Shown: positions 10,557 to 20,162 of the stretch, one piece after another
Numbering within the stretch: position 1 is the stretch's first letter
How the letters are laid out: each line of letters opens with the position of its first letter
NCBI GenBank assembly: GCA_021846665.1
Contig: JAJZWM010000004.1
Span: 1-53,570, forward strand
Source of the DNA: Nanobdellota archaeon
GTDB taxonomy: Archaea > Nanobdellota > Nanobdellia > Parvarchaeales > Parvarchaeaceae
Length of the DNA stretch: 53,570 bases
Reading direction: 5' to 3'
Made by a program: the position numbers and the translations under genes
The notes under the pieces: model-generated
Database searches by the model: none
What the model was told of the DNA's origin: nothing
Seen by the model: only the letters and a program-made list of their open reading frames with translations

Positions 10557-10790
10557 TCACAGTATTTGTAAAAGCAGTATTAGTCCTAGTACAAAACCTA
10601 TTATCCACAGTGTTTCAGGGATTACAAAGAAGAAAAGTACCTGTCCAAATTTCTCAGGTTTTTCAGCGATTATTCCCATACCGGCTGCACCTATTCCTTG
10701 CTGTGCCATCCCAGTACCTATTAAACCACCTGCTATTGCTATTGCTGCGGCTATCGCATATAGAGCACCCGCGTCTGTTGCAATTACCAT
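10557..10790 (-). CDS. atpK: A-type ATP synthase rotor ring subunit K (proteolipid c)
   Basis: This 77-residue double-span hairpin is the c-ring proteolipid. Helix 1 is Ala/Gly rich ('GGLIGTGMAQQGIGAAGMG'), the polar loop is 'EKPEKFGQ', and helix 2 carries the ion-binding Glu59 in 'VIPETLW'. Helix 1 Gln30/Gln31 and Thr60 next to the Glu resemble ligands seen in sodium-binding rings, but proton use is equally possible from sequence alone. It is the first gene of the operon, 16 nt before subunit E, and faces a divergent promoter region at 10791-10935. Confidence 0.93.
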   Translation of the reverse strand: MVIATDAGALYAIAAAIAIAGGLIGTGMAQQGIGAAGMGIIAEKPEKFGQVLFFFVIPETLWIIGFVLGLILLLQIL

Positions 10791-10905
10791 AGCATTTTAC
10801 GTTTTTTTCTATTTTTAAGCTTTACTGTTTTTAATTAAAAATAATTTTATAATTTTTATATTTCATTAAAATATGAAAATAGAAAGCTTTTTAAAGCATA
10901 GTAAA

Positions 10906-10922
10906 AGCGAAAACTATTTATA
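10906..10922 (+). promoter_or_regulatory. putative BRE/TATA promoter of the 10954 gene and cdc48
   Basis: A purine-rich BRE-like stretch (gcgaaaac) is followed directly by a TATA-like tatttata at 10915-10922. Transcription would start near 10945. The rest of 10791-10935 is AT-rich and probably also holds the promoter of the ATP synthase operon on the other strand. Confidence 0.5.
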
Positions 10923-10953
10923 CTAGTTCATTCATATGGTTTATCGTAAACAT

Positions 10954-11439
10954 ATGGAAATAGACTCCGTTCCTGATGATGTAATCGAATGCCTGTTTGA
11001 TGCAATAAAAAAGGATAACAAACTTTATATTATCTTAAAAGATGATAGCAAGGACAATGAGGAAAGAATAGAAAAAGTATTTGGAAAGGATATAGAATTT
11101 TTAGATATGGTGGATATGATGCAAAAAAAGATGTTTTCACAGTTTATGGATGCAGTAAGTATTTTTGACAACGAGCCATTTTTTAATAAACTAGGGTTCA
11201 ATGAGATGACAGAAATATTTTATGATCTTACAAAACTTGATCAGAGCAAAAAGATGCTATTTAATTATGCACTTCTTGGAAGAAGAGGCAAAGAAGGGCT
11301 GTTACAGACATTAGGAGGGGGAAGACTAACTAAAAGTGCTATTTTCGTGCCTTCTGTACATGAGAAGGATGCAGAGGATTTTATAAATAAATGGAAAGTT
11401 GAATACTTCAAAAAGAAAGTATTCATTTTAGGAGGTTGA
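10954..11439 (+). CDS. hypothetical protein upstream of Cdc48
   Basis: I do not recognise this soluble protein of 161 residues (167 if started at the ATG at 10936). I prefer 10954 because the predicted TATA box at 10915-10922 puts the transcript start near 10945, downstream of the earlier ATG. The protein is acidic at its start and rich in Met, Phe and Asp, with 'LLGRRGKEGLLQTLGGGRL' and a C-terminal 'FINKWKVEYFKKKVFILGG'. No membrane segment or enzyme motif is visible. Only four bases separate it from cdc48, and its last codons supply the GGAGG ribosome-binding site of that gene, so the pair is likely co-transcribed. Confidence 0.7.
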   Translation: MEIDSVPDDVIECLFDAIKKDNKLYIILKDDSKDNEERIEKVFGKDIEFLDMVDMMQKKMFSQFMDAVSIFDNEPFFNKLGFNEMTEIFYDLTKLDQSKKMLFNYALLGRRGKEGLLQTLGGGRLTKSAIFVPSVHEKDAEDFINKWKVEYFKKKVFILGG

Positions 11440-11443
11440 TAAA

Positions 11444-13735
11444 ATGGAAGATAATAGCAAAATGGAGATAAGTCTAAAGGTTGCAGAAGCACAACAGGAT
11501 GATATAGGACAGAACTCTGTAAGGATAGGAACTCCTTGGATGAAACAGATAGGTGTAAGGCCCGGAGATTTCGTTGAAATAGAAGGTAACAGAAAAACTG
11601 TTGCAAAGGTCGACAGAGCACATCCTGGTGATTTGGGTTTAAATATAATAAGAATGGATGGCACTACAAGAAAGAATGCAAAAGCAGCAATAGGGGAAAA
11701 TGTAATAGTTAGAAAAGCAGAGGTTTATGAAGCTGATGTAGTTAATCTTTCTCCTCTGTCTTCAATATCTATACGCGGGGCAGAAAACGTGATAGGTAGG
11801 TTACTTTTAGATAGGGCGATATCAAAAGGAGATATAATAACGCTTGGTAGCGGAGGTAGAAGCTCATTCGCTTCGTTTTTTGGAGATGATAATGACATAA
11901 TGCGTATATTTGAAAACACCGCTTTTCCATCTTTTCAGTTTGGTTTCTCAGAACTTCGTTTTCTAGTTACTTCAACTTCTCCTAAAGGATTTGTGGTAAT
12001 AACAGAAAACACGGATGTAAATATATCCCCCGAACCTGTCAAGCTTTCTGAAGAATCTAGGGTAAAGCATGTAAGCTATGAAGATGTAGGTGGGTTATCA
12101 GATGAAGTTTCAAAGATAAGAGAAATGGTAGAGATGCCATTAAAGCATCCCGAAATATTTATGAGGTTAGGTATAACTCCTCCAAGAGGCGTTTTGCTTT
12201 ACGGTCCACCAGGCACAGGAAAAACACTGCTTGCAAGGGCTGTAGCAGATGAAAGTGATGCTCATTTCATAACAATAAATGGACCAGAGGTTATGAGTAA
12301 ATGGGTAGGAGATGCTGAAAAGAAATTAAGAGAGATATTTGATGAAGCTGAAAAGAATGCACCCTCGATAATATTCATAGACGAAATAGATGCAATAGCT
12401 ACAAAAAGAGAAGAAAGCATAGGAGAAGTGGAACATAGAGTTGTTTCCCAGCTCCTTACCTTAATGGACGGTTTGAAAAGCAGAGGCAAAGTTATAGTCA
12501 TAGCTGCTACTAACCGGCCAAATGCAATAGATCCGGCATTACGTAGACCTGGAAGATTTGATAGAGAAATAATGTTTGGTGTGCCAAATGAAAAAGGAAG
12601 GCTGGAAATTTTGAATATACACACAAGAAATATGCCTCTGGATAAATCTGTTGATCTTGGCTATATCTCAAAAATAACTCACGGTTTTGTTGGTGCAGAT
12701 ATAGAATCACTGATAAAGGAAGCTGCTATGAATGTTATAAGAAGGAATATAAACGAATTGAATGTTAAAGAAGGAGAAAACATTCCGAAAACCGCTCTAG
12801 AAAAACTGATAGTTACAATGGATGATTTTAGGGAGGCATTAAGATTTGTAAGGCCTAGTGCAATGCGCGAAGTTTTAGTTGAAAGGCCTAGCGTTGGTTG
12901 GGATGATGTTGGAGGTTTGGACCAGGTAAAAGCTCAACTTAAAGAAGCAATAGAGTGGCCTTTAAAACACCCAGATTCATTTAGAAAGATAGGTATAACT
13001 CCTCCAAAAGGAATACTGCTTTACGGTCCACCAGGCACAGGAAAAACACTGCTTGCAAGGGCAGTAGCGCACGAAACCGAATCAAATTTCATTGCGATTA
13101 AAGGACCAGAGATATACAATAAGTATGTAGGGGAAAGTGAGAAAAGAATAAGAGAGATATTTGACAAAGCAAGGCAAGTTTCACCATCTATAATTTTTAT
13201 AGATGAACTTGATAGTATAGCTTCTTCAAGGTCAAACTATGAAGGAAACAATGCAACAGAACAAGTTGTTAATCAATTGCTTACGGAATTAGATGGTATA
13301 GAGCCACTTAAGAACGTAATTGTTATTGGTGCTACAAATAGAGTTGATAAGGTTGATTCAGCAATACTAAGAACAGGAAGATTTGACAATATAGTGTTTG
13401 TTCCGCCTCCCGATGAGGATGGTAGAAGAGAGATACTTAAAGTGTATATGAACAAAATGCCGATAGAAGGCGATAAGGAAGAACTAATTAATTTTCTTGT
13501 TAAAAAAACAGAAGGTTATGTCGGTTCTGATATAGAAAGACTTGCAAAGGAAGCAGGAATGAATGCGCTTAGGAGTAATATCTCTGCAAGCAATGTAACA
13601 AAAGAAGACTTTGAGAAGGCCCTTGATTTGGTAAGACCTAGCTTGACTCCGGAAGATGCAAAGAAGTACGAAGAGATGGCGAAGAAACTTTACAGTAAAA
13701 AAGAAAAGGCGAAGGAGCTCAATTACTTCGGTTGA
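11444..13735 (+). CDS. cdc48: Cdc48/VAT-family AAA+ ATPase
   Basis: At 763 residues this is the archaeal p97/VAT unfoldase, a hexameric ATPase that extracts and unfolds proteins, often for the proteasome. The N domain (about 1-190) is the double-psi barrel plus four-stranded barrel ('[20 protein letters not shown]'). D1 has Walker A at 254-261 and Walker B '[11 protein letters not shown]'. D2 has Walker A at 528-535 and '[11 protein letters not shown]'. Both domains keep the arginine fingers ('RRPGRFD' and 'RTGRFD'; D2 has Thr for Pro). A GGAGG site lies 8 nt before the start. A 46-bp stretch is identical in D1 and D2. Confidence 0.97.
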   Translation: MEDNSKMEISLKVAEAQQDDIGQNSVRIGTPWMKQIGVRPGDFVEIEGNRKTVAKVDRAHPGDLGLNIIRMDGTTRKNAKAAIGENVIVRKAEVYEADVVNLSPLSSISIRGAENVIGRLLLDRAISKGDIITLGSGGRSSFASFFGDDNDIMRIFENTAFPSFQFGFSELRFLVTSTSPKGFVVITENTDVNISPEPVKLSEESRVKHVSYEDVGGLSDEVSKIREMVEMPLKHPEIFMRLGITPPRGVLLYGPPGTGKTLLARAVADESDAHFITINGPEVMSKWVGDAEKKLREIFDEAEKNAPSIIFIDEIDAIATKREESIGEVEHRVVSQLLTLMDGLKSRGKVIVIAATNRPNAIDPALRRPGRFDREIMFGVPNEKGRLEILNIHTRNMPLDKSVDLGYISKITHGFVGADIESLIKEAAMNVIRRNINELNVKEGENIPKTALEKLIVTMDDFREALRFVRPSAMREVLVERPSVGWDDVGGLDQVKAQLKEAIEWPLKHPDSFRKIGITPPKGILLYGPPGTGKTLLARAVAHETESNFIAIKGPEIYNKYVGESEKRIREIFDKARQVSPSIIFIDELDSIASSRSNYEGNNATEQVVNQLLTELDGIEPLKNVIVIGATNRVDKVDSAILRTGRFDNIVFVPPPDEDGRREILKVYMNKMPIEGDKEELINFLVKKTEGYVGSDIERLAKEAGMNALRSNISASNVTKEDFEKALDLVRPSLTPEDAKKYEEMAKKLYSKKEKAKELNYFG

Positions 13736-13736
13736 A

Positions 13737-14399
13737 ATGGATCATGAAGAAATATACAAGCTTATATTGAATGATGAGCTTGGTTGGGAGCACCTTATAA
13801 CTACAATAATAAGGGATGAAGGCATGGACCCCATGGACATAGACCTTATTAAAATAGCTGATAGATTTGCTGCGTTAATTTCTAAAATAAATCAGATAGA
13901 TTTTAGGTTCGGAGGTAAATTTGTTTATACCGCCGCTATACTTCTTAAGATGAAATCTGACACAGTTGTAGATGAAATGCTTGAGCTTAACATAAAAAAG
14001 GAGAGAGAAAGCCAACAGAGGTATATAAAGGCAATCCCTTTTGATATAACAGTTACTTCAAAACTTCCAATTTTCAGGAGTAGAAAGATAACTCTTACTG
14101 AACTTATAAACACGATAAGAGAAGCTATGCGATATAATACAAAGCAGAAAATAAACTTTGAATTAAAGTTAAAGGAAGTTAAAATAGAAGATAGGATAAG
14201 ATCGCTGCTTGAAAAATTAGGTAAACTCTTTGGCATAAAAGAAACGGTTCTTTTCTCCGAATTGGTGCAAAAAAAGGATGACAGGAAAGAAATAATTTAT
14301 ACATTGCTGCCACTTTTGTTCATATCAAATATGAATAAAGTAGAGATTTCGCAGAGTGAACCTTTCGAGGAAATATACATAAAAAGTAGAGTAAAGTGA
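13737..14399 (+). CDS. scpA: segregation and condensation protein ScpA (kleisin)
   Basis: This 220-residue protein has the ScpA signature 'GMDPMDIDLIKIADRF' followed by 'FVYTAAILLKMKSD', the N-terminal region that binds the SMC neck. A C-terminal winged helix would bind the SMC head. The start at 13737 lies one base after the cdc48 stop; an in-frame upstream extension into cdc48 is rejected. Together with ScpB and SMC in the next 6 kb it forms the bacterial/archaeal condensin complex. Confidence 0.88.
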   Translation: MDHEEIYKLILNDELGWEHLITTIIRDEGMDPMDIDLIKIADRFAALISKINQIDFRFGGKFVYTAAILLKMKSDTVVDEMLELNIKKERESQQRYIKAIPFDITVTSKLPIFRSRKITLTELINTIREAMRYNTKQKINFELKLKEVKIEDRIRSLLEKLGKLFGIKETVLFSELVQKKDDRKEIIYTLLPLLFISNMNKVEISQSEPFEEIYIKSRVK

Positions 14400-14451
14400 A
14401 ATGAACTTTTAAAATCAATAAATGCGATTATATGCTTTATATCTTAGTGAT

Positions 14452-14985
14452 ATGGTAAAGATAAACGAATATGTTGAAGCGTTAATATTCTCTTTTGGGG
14501 ATGGTATAAGTCTGGAAGAGATAGTAAAAAGAACCAAATTAGATCCAATAGTGGTAAAAAAAGCAGTCAATGATCTTAATAAAATATATTCTGAAAGAAA
14601 GAGTGCCTTTTACATATTGACAGAGGGCAATTTATACAGAATGAGACTAAGAAGCGATCTTCTTTATCTAGCGCAAGATAACCTTAGGACAGATATGAGT
14701 AGAGGGGTTTTAATGACATTGAGCTTGATAGTCTTAAATGGAAAAATAAAACAGACAGATCTAGTTAAAAAGCGTGGCAGTATCTCATACCAGCATGTTA
14801 AGGAACTGCAGTCCAGAGGATTGGTATCAACCGCAGTGGAAGACGGGAAAAAAGTAATAAAAATCACTCCATCCTTCTATGATTACTTTGACGTTGATAA
14901 AAAAGAATTCAAGGAAATAAAGGAAACAATAAAAGAAGAAATAAATAAGGAAGATAATAAAACCGTAGAATACAAGGGAAATTAA
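14452..14985 (+). CDS. scpB: segregation and condensation protein ScpB
   Basis: This 177-residue protein has tandem winged-helix domains typical of ScpB. The start is 'KINEYVEALIFSFGDGISLE', and the second domain includes 'LMTLSLIVLNGKIKQTDLVKKRG' in part and 'HVKELQSRGLVS'. ScpB dimers bind ScpA in the condensin ring. I start at the ATG at 14452; an in-frame ATG at 14422 adds ten residues without family similarity. The Lys/Glu-rich tail ends in a convergent 4-nt overlap with the HIT gene on the other strand. Confidence 0.85.
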   Translation: MVKINEYVEALIFSFGDGISLEEIVKRTKLDPIVVKKAVNDLNKIYSERKSAFYILTEGNLYRMRLRSDLLYLAQDNLRTDMSRGVLMTLSLIVLNGKIKQTDLVKKRGSISYQHVKELQSRGLVSTAVEDGKKVIKITPSFYDYFDVDKKEFKEIKETIKEEINKEDNKTVEYKGN

Positions 14986-15527
14986 AATACAACCACTTTT
15001 CTGGGTATATTTATCTGTGGTTTGTTCTCTTTTACTTCATTTTCAGGTTTTTTCTGTTCTTCATTTACTGGCTTAGCAGCAGGTTTTTGAATATCTGTGG
15101 ACTTAACTTTTTCTATTGCGGATTTTATAGCGTTTTCTACAGCAGTAAAGTCGCTTTCATCCATTTTCTGTGGCTGCCAGACGTGATTTATAGTATCATC
15201 ATTATATCTTGGTATCAGGTGTATAAGCGCATGTGGTGTTACGCTGCCTTTCGTTAGTTCCTTCGTATAAAGCATTTCTACGTTGTTGGGAGCAAGTGAT
15301 AATAATATTGCATAACCAACAGCTCTTGCTACACTCATATACTGCAAAAACTCCTCTTGTGGTATTTCGTATATATTATTATAGTGTTTTTTTGGAATCA
15401 TTATTACATGGCCCTTTGAAGCAGGATTAATATCTAAAACTCCGATTAGCATTTCATCCTCATAAACCTCTTTAGCAGGTATCTTTTTGCTTGCAATCAT
15501 ACAGAATATGCATTTTTCTTCTTCCAC
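14982..15527 (-). CDS. HIT-family protein lacking the nucleophilic histidine
   Basis: This 181-residue protein has the HIT fold: 'CIFCMIASKKIPAKEVYED', then 'INPASKGHVIMIPKKHY' and the triad region 'HALIHLIPR' at residues 99-107. The family motif HxHxH reads H99-A-L101-I-H103, so the middle His, which is the covalent nucleophile in HIT hydrolases and transferases, is Leu. The codon (CTT) is unambiguous. A Zn-type CxxC is at Cys6/Cys9. A charged, Pro/Lys-rich tail of about 40 residues follows the domain. It may be a nucleotide-binding protein rather than an active hydrolase. Neighbours give no substrate. Confidence 0.85.
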   Translation of the reverse strand: MEEEKCIFCMIASKKIPAKEVYEDEMLIGVLDINPASKGHVIMIPKKHYNNIYEIPQEEFLQYMSVARAVGYAILLSLAPNNVEMLYTKELTKGSVTPHALIHLIPRYNDDTINHVWQPQKMDESDFTAVENAIKSAIEKVKSTDIQKPAAKPVNEEQKKPENEVKENKPQINIPRKVVVF

Positions 15528-15621
15528 TTCTTTACTAAGCTTTTTAAGTATTTATTATTAAGTGATATTTATTGTTTCTTTGATAAAAAAAGCTTTTAAA
15601 TGACAAAAACTTAAACGTTTT

Positions 15622-15882
15622 ATGAAAGCAAAAAGCAGTTTAAAGTTTGTCGACGAGGAGAAAAGAGCGGTGGATGCAGCTATAGGACTGATCTTATTTG
15701 GATTGGGATTGGTTCTTATAGTTTTTGGCTTAACATCTATCATCTCATCAGCGGTTCTTAGCGGATATTTCTATAAGACCGTTACAACTCCTCCATCAGC
15801 TTACATATACCCATTATTTGAGGTTATACTTGGAATAATAGTATTCTCATTTTCAATGTGGGTATTTAGGGCGAAAATATAA
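15622..15882 (+). CDS. small two-span membrane protein, unknown function
   Basis: This 86-residue protein has a charged N-terminus (first 17 residues), one long hydrophobic helix (about 20-45), a short extracellular loop with 'TTPPSAY' and a second hydrophobic helix near the C-terminus. No family is recognised. A T-rich tract follows the stop codon. The gene is short but is the only long frame in the interval and starts with ATG 94 nt from the divergent HIT gene. Confidence 0.65.
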   Translation: MKAKSSLKFVDEEKRAVDAAIGLILFGLGLVLIVFGLTSIISSAVLSGYFYKTVTTPPSAYIYPLFEVILGIIVFSFSMWVFRAKI

Positions 15883-15893
15883 AGATTACTTAA

Positions 15894-15920
15894 CTTTTTT
15901 TATTTTTTACTTTTATTTTT
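15894..15920 (+). terminator. putative U-tract terminator
   Basis: Three runs of four to seven T residues lie just after the stop at 15882. Archaeal termination commonly uses such U-rich tracts without a hairpin. Confidence 0.45.
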
Positions 15921-15929
15921 GGTGAAAAA

Positions 15930-15943
15930 GAAAGATTTATATA
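15930..15943 (+). promoter_or_regulatory. putative BRE/TATA promoter of the TrmB-type regulator
   Basis: A purine-rich element precedes tttatata at 15936-15943, about 40 nt before the ATG at 15980. A GGTG ribosome-binding site lies near 15968. Confidence 0.55.
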
Positions 15944-15979
15944 CTTTATTATTACTAAGTATTGTGTAGGTGATTAATT

Positions 15980-16777
15980 ATGGCATTGTCGTTCAGTGAA
16001 GATTATATAGCTAAGATAAGAAGGATGTTCGGGCTAAATTTATATGAGGCAAAGATATGGCTTGCTTTGCTTTCTCAAGGTAAATCAACATCGGGTAAAC
16101 TAAGTGAAATAGCTAACATACCGAAATCTAGAGCTTATGATATCCTAGTTTCACTGGAAAATGGCGGTTTTATAGTAAGAGATCTGAGTAAACCGATAAG
16201 TTATAGAGCGATTCCTCCACAGGAGTTGATAGAAAAATTAGAAGAAAAAGCGAAAGAAGCATTGGATCAGAAGTTAGAAAAACTAAGTAAATTAAAAGAC
16301 AGTACAATGCTGAACGACCTTCAAAATCTTTATAATAAAGGGATAAAGTACATAGATGAAGGAAAGGTTGCTAATTCCTATCAAGGATTGGACAACATAT
16401 ATTTTAGAATAAAGAAAAGTATAGGTTCGGCCAAGGGCGAAATAGTGCTGATTACTACTGAGCAGTCACTGGAAAAGAAGATAAGTGCACTTGGAAGAGC
16501 GCTTAAAAAAGCTAAAGCCAATAATGTAACTGTTCATATTTATGCACCAGTGAAAGACGTTAATGAAGCACTGATGAATGAAATAAAGCAGTTCGGAAAG
16601 CTTAATAAGACAGATATAGACATAGGTAGATTTGTTATAGTAGATGAAAATGAGATATTTATATTCACTGAGAATGAGAATGAGACTCATCCTAGCAACG
16701 AAGTAGTGCTTCATATAAAGGGAAAATATCTGCCTGAGAAGATCAAAAAACTAGTATCATCGCATGTTGTGGCCTGA
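15980..16777 (+). CDS. TrmB-family transcriptional regulator
   Basis: This 265-residue protein begins with the TrmB winged helix: 'MFGLNLYEAKIWLALLSQGK', then 'SGKLSEIANIPKSRAYDIL' (the recognition region) and 'LENGGFIV'. A coiled linker follows (about 90-115) and then an effector domain resembling the phospholipase D-like C-terminal region of the family (about 130-260). TrmB proteins usually sense sugars and control transport or glycolysis genes. Here the gene stands alone between a small membrane protein and smc, so its target is unclear. Confidence 0.85.
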   Translation: MALSFSEDYIAKIRRMFGLNLYEAKIWLALLSQGKSTSGKLSEIANIPKSRAYDILVSLENGGFIVRDLSKPISYRAIPPQELIEKLEEKAKEALDQKLEKLSKLKDSTMLNDLQNLYNKGIKYIDEGKVANSYQGLDNIYFRIKKSIGSAKGEIVLITTEQSLEKKISALGRALKKAKANNVTVHIYAPVKDVNEALMNEIKQFGKLNKTDIDIGRFVIVDENEIFIFTENENETHPSNEVVLHIKGKYLPEKIKKLVSSHVVA

Positions 16778-16838
16778 TTCTATAAGCGCAAAGAAATAGT
16801 TAGCATTTAATATTAAAAATTTTTTTAGATAATTAAAT

Positions 16839-19800
16839 ATGACTTATATAAAGCAGGTAGAACTTGATAATTTCAAATCCTTTGCAGGACATGTCAAGTT
16901 TGATTTTGTAAATGGTTTTAATGCTATAGCCGGTGCTAATGGTTCTGGAAAAAGCAACATAATTGATGCGCTTCTTTTTGTTTTTGGTGGTTCGTCAAAG
17001 AAAGAGATGCGTTCTGATTTGCTTACTGATCTAATATTTAATGGAGGTAAGAACGGAAGGCAGGCAGAGCATGCAAAAGTCAATGTCATCCTTGACAATT
17101 CAAAGAAAGAGTTTCATGGGATAGAAGAGAATGAAGTTTCAATCAGCAGAAAAGTAGATAAGAACGGAAAGAGCATTTACAGAATAAATGGAAAAGCATC
17201 TACTAGAGAAGAGGTTTTAAATGTTCTTGCGCTTGTAAAATTTAGACAAGATGGATTTAATATAATTCCTCAGGGAAGGATACTTGAAGTTGTAGGCGCA
17301 TCCAATGAAGATAGGCTTAGTCTAATAAACGACATCTCTGGGATAAGCGTATTTGAAGATAAAAAAAGTAAAGCAATGAATGAGATGAAAAAAGTAGAAG
17401 ATAATATATCAAAAATAGAGACTGTTCTTAGAGAAAAACAGAAATTGATGTCTCAACTTGAAAAAGAAAAGACAAGAGCAATGGAATTTCAGGAACTTAA
17501 GAATAGATACGCTTCTCTACTTTCAAAACAATCGACAATTAAAAGAGATGCAGCAGATTCGGAGCTAAAAGCAATATTAGAAAAACTTAAGGAAACAGAG
17601 AAGGGAAACGAGGAACTTTCTGCAGAGTTATCAAAATTGAATGAAAAATTAAAAGAGATAAATGAAGAAGTAGAATCTATAAACACAAAAGCAGAAGCCG
17701 AAGGCGAAAAGGAGATATCAGACGCAGAAAATAAAGCAAAAGAATTTGATTCTGAGCTTGCAAGGCTTAGTGCCGTGCTTAAGAATGACAATGAACAGCT
17801 TAACAATATTATATCATCAATAGAAGAACTTTCAAAGTCACAGGACGAAATAAAAAAGCAGATAAAGGAAGAAGAAGAGGAGAAAAAGAAACTTGAGGAA
17901 AGAATTACTGTTTTGAATTCTAAAAAACTTTCTTTGATTGAAAGCGAATCTAAGACACAGAATTACCTTAAAACAAAGGAATCACTCGAGAAAAAGATAT
18001 ATGACATAGACAAAAAAATATACGAGCAGAAGGTTACTCTTGCAAACTATCCTAAAGTTGCAGAGATCCAGGAAGAGCTTACAGAATTAGATTCAACTAA
18101 GAATGAACTTGAAAAAATGATAAAAGATATGACTCTATCTTTTTCCTCATTAAAGCCGGAAATTGATAAGTTGAAAATTCAGACTAAAAGAGAAGCCGAT
18201 TCAATATATTTATTAAGGGAGAACTTGCTTAATCAGAGGAATTCTTTATCCTCACAGAATAGGGAAATAGACGTAGTAAATAGGCTAAAAAAGGATATAA
18301 AAGGGATATATGGTTTAGTATCTGAACTTTTCTCCCTGAAAAATGAGGAGTATTCTATTCCTGTTCTAAGGTCAATAGGAAGAAGAGGGGGTTTTATAAT
18401 CGTTGAAAATGAAGAGACAGCAAGACAGTGCATAGACAAGCTTAAAAATGAAAAACTCGGCTTTTACACATTCATACCTCTAACGACTGTTAAAAGCAAC
18501 TATAGCTTTGACAAGTTGAATGATCCGCGTATAATCGATTATATAATAAATCTTGTTAATTTCACTGAAAATCTTGCACCAGCAATGAAATTTGTTTTTG
18601 GTGATACAGTTTTGGTAAATGACTTTGACTCTGCAAAGGGACTTATACATCAATATAGAATGGTACTGCCAGATGGTACTGTATTTGAAAAAACAGGAAC
18701 AGTTTCCGGTGGCCATTTTGATATACCAAATATACTTAATGTTAATAAGAAGATCGCTGAAATAAATGTTGAAATGACTGAACATTCTAAACTTAAGGAA
18801 AAGTATGATGAAGAAATAATAGAGAAGGAATCTACTTTGAACTCTCTTATGACTGATATAAAAGTTAGGCAGAAGACTCTCACTGAAACAAATGGCAAAA
18901 TATCAAAGCTTCTACAGGAAAAATCAAAATTCACTGGAACTGAATCGGATATATCAGAAAGTATAAGGTTGCTTGAAAATGAAAATTTGAATTTAAAATC
19001 AAAATTAGAGGATTTGGAGAAGAATAAACCTGATATAGTAGATCATAAAAAAGAGATAGAAGCTATCGAAAGGGAAGTTAGTGATCTGCAAGTTAAAGTT
19101 GCTACATCTGGAAATAAACTTTCGGCGGTTCTAATGTCAGAGATAAATAATCTAGAAAGGAGGTTTTCACAGCTCAATAAAGAAAGGGAAAGATTTGAAA
19201 AAGAAATAGAAGACGTGGAGAACGCTATAAAGGACACGCAGGAGAATTACGACAAAGCCAGAAAAGAGCTTTCAAATAAGTCAAATAATTTAAACATGCT
19301 GAGAAAAAGAAGAAACGAGCTTTTGAATGAGCTTAGTAAACTACAGAAACAGAGGGAAGATATCTACAGTAACTCTAAGAAAGTAGCAGAAGAAATAAAC
19401 GTATTAAAGGTTAAGGAAGCAGGACTTAGAGTAAAATTCGAAACAGCTGATGAAGAGTATAAAAAATACAGAATAGAAGGTGTAAATGTAGAAGAAGGAG
19501 AGACTCTGGATAAACTAACTAAGGAAATTAATTCTCTTAATTCTAAGATAAATTCATTTGGTCCTATAAACGAACTTGCACTTAAGACTTTTATGGAAAC
19601 ACAAAAACAATACGAGGAATTCAATGTTAAACTTGAAAAATTGAACGATGAAAAAAGTAGGATATTGTCTGTAATATCAGAGATAGAACAGAAGAAACTT
19701 GAATCTTTTATGAAAACGTTATCAGATATAAATTCTATTTTTACAAAGGTTTTCAACTCAATAACAAAAGGAAAGGCAGAGCTAGTCCCAGAGGATCCAA

Positions 19801-20162
19801 ATGACGTTTTTTCGTCAGGATTAGATATCGCTGTAGAGCTTCCAAATAAAAGAGTTAGAAATATAAGAGGATTAAGTGGGGGCGAGCTTTCAGTTCTAGC
19901 TATTTCATTGATAATGGCTCTATCGAAATATACTGATGCCGTTTTCTATGTTTTAGATGAAGTAGATGCAGCTTTGGATGCAATAAATGCAGGTAACTTT
20001 TCAGCGCTCGTTAAAGCTTATTCAGTATCCTCTCAATTCATAATAATATCCCACAATGAAACAACTCTTATAAATGCAGATGTAATATATGGAGTTACTA
20101 TGAGCGATGAAGGTATAAGTAGGGTTGTTAGTGTAAAGATGCCTGAACAGAAAGCTCAATGA
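16839..20162 (+). CDS. smc: chromosome segregation ATPase SMC
   Basis: At 1107 residues this is a full SMC protein. Walker A 'GANGSGKSN' is near residues 32-40 and the Q-loop is 'FRQDGFNIIPQG'. Coiled coils (about 165-480 and 630-955) flank a hinge (about 485-625, with conserved glycines in 'DGTVFEKTGTVSGG'). The C-terminal half-head has the signature 'LSGGELSVLA' and Walker B 'FYVLDEVDAALD'. Heads from the two ends dimerise with ATP, and ScpA bridges head and neck. scpA and scpB lie 2-3 kb upstream. The 3' end overlaps the convergent ksgA gene by 7 nt. Confidence 0.97.
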   Translation: MTYIKQVELDNFKSFAGHVKFDFVNGFNAIAGANGSGKSNIIDALLFVFGGSSKKEMRSDLLTDLIFNGGKNGRQAEHAKVNVILDNSKKEFHGIEENEVSISRKVDKNGKSIYRINGKASTREEVLNVLALVKFRQDGFNIIPQGRILEVVGASNEDRLSLINDISGISVFEDKKSKAMNEMKKVEDNISKIETVLREKQKLMSQLEKEKTRAMEFQELKNRYASLLSKQSTIKRDAADSELKAILEKLKETEKGNEELSAELSKLNEKLKEINEEVESINTKAEAEGEKEISDAENKAKEFDSELARLSAVLKNDNEQLNNIISSIEELSKSQDEIKKQIKEEEEEKKKLEERITVLNSKKLSLIESESKTQNYLKTKESLEKKIYDIDKKIYEQKVTLANYPKVAEIQEELTELDSTKNELEKMIKDMTLSFSSLKPEIDKLKIQTKREADSIYLLRENLLNQRNSLSSQNREIDVVNRLKKDIKGIYGLVSELFSLKNEEYSIPVLRSIGRRGGFIIVENEETARQCIDKLKNEKLGFYTFIPLTTVKSNYSFDKLNDPRIIDYIINLVNFTENLAPAMKFVFGDTVLVNDFDSAKGLIHQYRMVLPDGTVFEKTGTVSGGHFDIPNILNVNKKIAEINVEMTEHSKLKEKYDEEIIEKESTLNSLMTDIKVRQKTLTETNGKISKLLQEKSKFTGTESDISESIRLLENENLNLKSKLEDLEKNKPDIVDHKKEIEAIEREVSDLQVKVATSGNKLSAVLMSEINNLERRFSQLNKERERFEKEIEDVENAIKDTQENYDKARKELSNKSNNLNMLRKRRNELLNELSKLQKQREDIYSNSKKVAEEINVLKVKEAGLRVKFETADEEYKKYRIEGVNVEEGETLDKLTKEINSLNSKINSFGPINELALKTFMETQKQYEEFNVKLEKLNDEKSRILSVISEIEQKKLESFMKTLSDINSIFTKVFNSITKGKAELVPEDPNDVFSSGLDIAVELPNKRVRNIRGLSGGELSVLAISLIMALSKYTDAVFYVLDEVDAALDAINAGNFSALVKAYSVSSQFIIISHNETTLINADVIYGVTMSDEGISRVVSVKMPEQKAQ

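Noticed and set aside
13656-13736. Longer start for ScpA within the end of cdc48
   Set aside because: The added residues are an Arg/Lys-rich out-of-frame reading of cdc48 with no family similarity.
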